Shown one piece after another: positions 63,532-64,000 of a stretch of DNA of 64,000 nt; position 1 is the first letter of the stretch, and every line of letters starts with the position of its first letter. Source of the stretch: Moorena producens 3L. GTDB taxonomy: Bacteria > Cyanobacteriota > Cyanobacteriia > Cyanobacteriales > Coleofasciculaceae. The notes under the pieces were generated by a model. The model made no database searches, was not told the DNA's origin, and worked only from the letters and a program-made list of their open reading frames with translations. The translations under genes were made by a program, and so were the position numbers. The DNA lies in the NCBI RefSeq assembly GCF_000211815.1, contig NZ_GL890940.1, forward strand, positions 120,540 to 184,539, in the 5' to 3' direction.

Positions 63532-63732
63532 ATGTCAGACAACTTTACTCGCAACTTCAAGAAACAACCTACTCAGCACACTCTCAAAGGTCCTCGTCAA
63601 TCAGTAATCCATAGTATGCAGATGCTTTATGCCCTAGGCTATGCGGAGATTGCGGAGTGGACGCCTCTAGAACCGACCGATATTCCAGGTGAAGTGATGA
63701 CTACTATGACCAAGTATTGGTTGTTGCCATAA
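63532..63732 (+). CDS. small hypothetical protein (66 residues)
   Basis: Starts at ATG 63532: MSDNFTRNFKKQPTQHTLKG. The middle SVIHSMQMLYALGYAEIAEW and the end GEVMTTMTKYWLLP look like a real helical protein rather than repeat-derived sequence. The AT-rich stretch before it (63361-63520) suits a promoter. An in-frame ATG 5 codons upstream is possible. Family not recognised. Confidence 0.55.
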   Translation: MSDNFTRNFKKQPTQHTLKGPRQSVIHSMQMLYALGYAEIAEWTPLEPTDIPGEVMTTMTKYWLLP

Positions 63733-63743
63733 CACCTTGTCTT

Positions 63744-63790
63744 GATGCAGTCGCTCATGGGGGAAACCCCCAAGACCGCGCTGCATCGCT
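63744..63790. repeat. GATGCA...TGCATCGC palindromic repeat
   Basis: GATGCAGTCGCTCATGGGGG with AAACCCCCAAGACCGCGCTG and CATCGC. It matches the copy at 23349 in its first 35 bp. Confidence 0.6.
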
Positions 63791-63934
63791 AAAATTCTGG
63801 GGGTTTTCCCCCCGGGGGCTTGGGTTTCGGAAATTTCTGACATATGTGATTGACATAGCCGTGGATAGTATTTCTACGGCTATTTTTTTAGGAAATTAAG
63901 AATTTAGAATTTAGAATTGGGAATTAAGAATTGA

Positions 63935-64000
63935 GAATTGGGAATCGGGAATCGGGAATCGGGAATCGGGAATCGGGAATCGGGAATTGGGAATCGGGAA
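63935..64000. repeat. GGGAATC tandem repeat running to the window end
   Basis: Units of ATCGGGA (7 bp), at least eight, continuing beyond the window. GAATTGGGAATTAAGAATT-type units precede it. Confidence 0.75.

Noticed and set aside
30488..64000. Heptamer arrays considered as CRISPR arrays
   Set aside because: The GGGAGTA, GGGAGTC and GGGAATC runs have no spacers, and the 41-bp minisatellite is head-to-tail without unique spacers.

Overview
The window looks like a filamentous, repeat-rich marine cyanobacterium of the Moorena/Moorea or Oscillatoriales type. Signs of this are many HIP1 octamers (GCGATCGC), PEP-CTERM exported proteins, DUF3172, several Uma2 endonuclease genes, a plant-type ferredoxin, a CHAT-TPR protein and a very high load of short interspersed repeats and MITEs. 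The organism call is inference; no rRNA or marker gene is present. I see no rRNA, tRNA or CRISPR array.

Layout. 1-9.6 kb: a truncated ABC transporter, a family-4 glycosyltransferase beside a decayed one, a luciferase-like flavin monooxygenase, an SGNH-like/MBOAT O-acyltransferase pair, an MFS exporter and a NUDIX hydrolase. 10-13 kb: a dipeptide epimerase/DUF1611 operon and a DUF3172 protein. 13-14.9 kb: a graveyard of gene tails and MITEs. 14.9-19.7 kb: a 1598-residue exported DUF11/SdrD-B surface protein. 19.8-23.2 kb: an Uma2 gene broken by an IS200/IS605-type remnant, an intact Uma2 gene, a toxin-antitoxin pair with a nonsense mutation in the toxin, and a ferredoxin. 23.6-25.7 kb: citramalate synthase (cimA) with about 139 extra in-frame residues made of tandem DNA repeats. 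25.7-30.5 kb: a lipoprotein, an RND adaptor pseudogene and a frameshifted solute-binding protein. 30.8-40.4 kb: a pentapeptide protein, a GT2 glycosyltransferase, a PfkB/HldE-type kinase, two PEP-CTERM proteins, a soluble lytic transglycosylase and an Uma2 protein. 40.4-42.9 kb: a TauE/SafE permease and an AlkD-like protein.

43.0-51.8 kb is the most novel-looking part: seven tightly packed minus-strand genes. In transcription order they are a FOXRED2-like flavoprotein, an amidohydrolase, a HemN/HemW-like radical SAM enzyme, an ATP-grasp ligase, a group II PLP decarboxylase, an O-methyltransferase-family protein and an exported ScyD/ScyE-like beta-propeller. There is no PKS or NRPS. This reads as an uncharacterised small-molecule pathway in which a decarboxylated amino acid could be ligated, methylated, oxidised and finished outside the cytoplasm.

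55-63 kb: a Na/Pi cotransporter lacking an obvious start for its first membrane helix, a three-gene CHAT-protease operon (TPR-CHAT protease, small linker protein, coiled-coil membrane protein) that could be a defence or cell-death module, an M23 peptidase and a small conserved-looking protein. MITEs and REP-like palindromes fill nearly every intergenic gap. One MITE can be compared with its own empty site because the host segment is duplicated.
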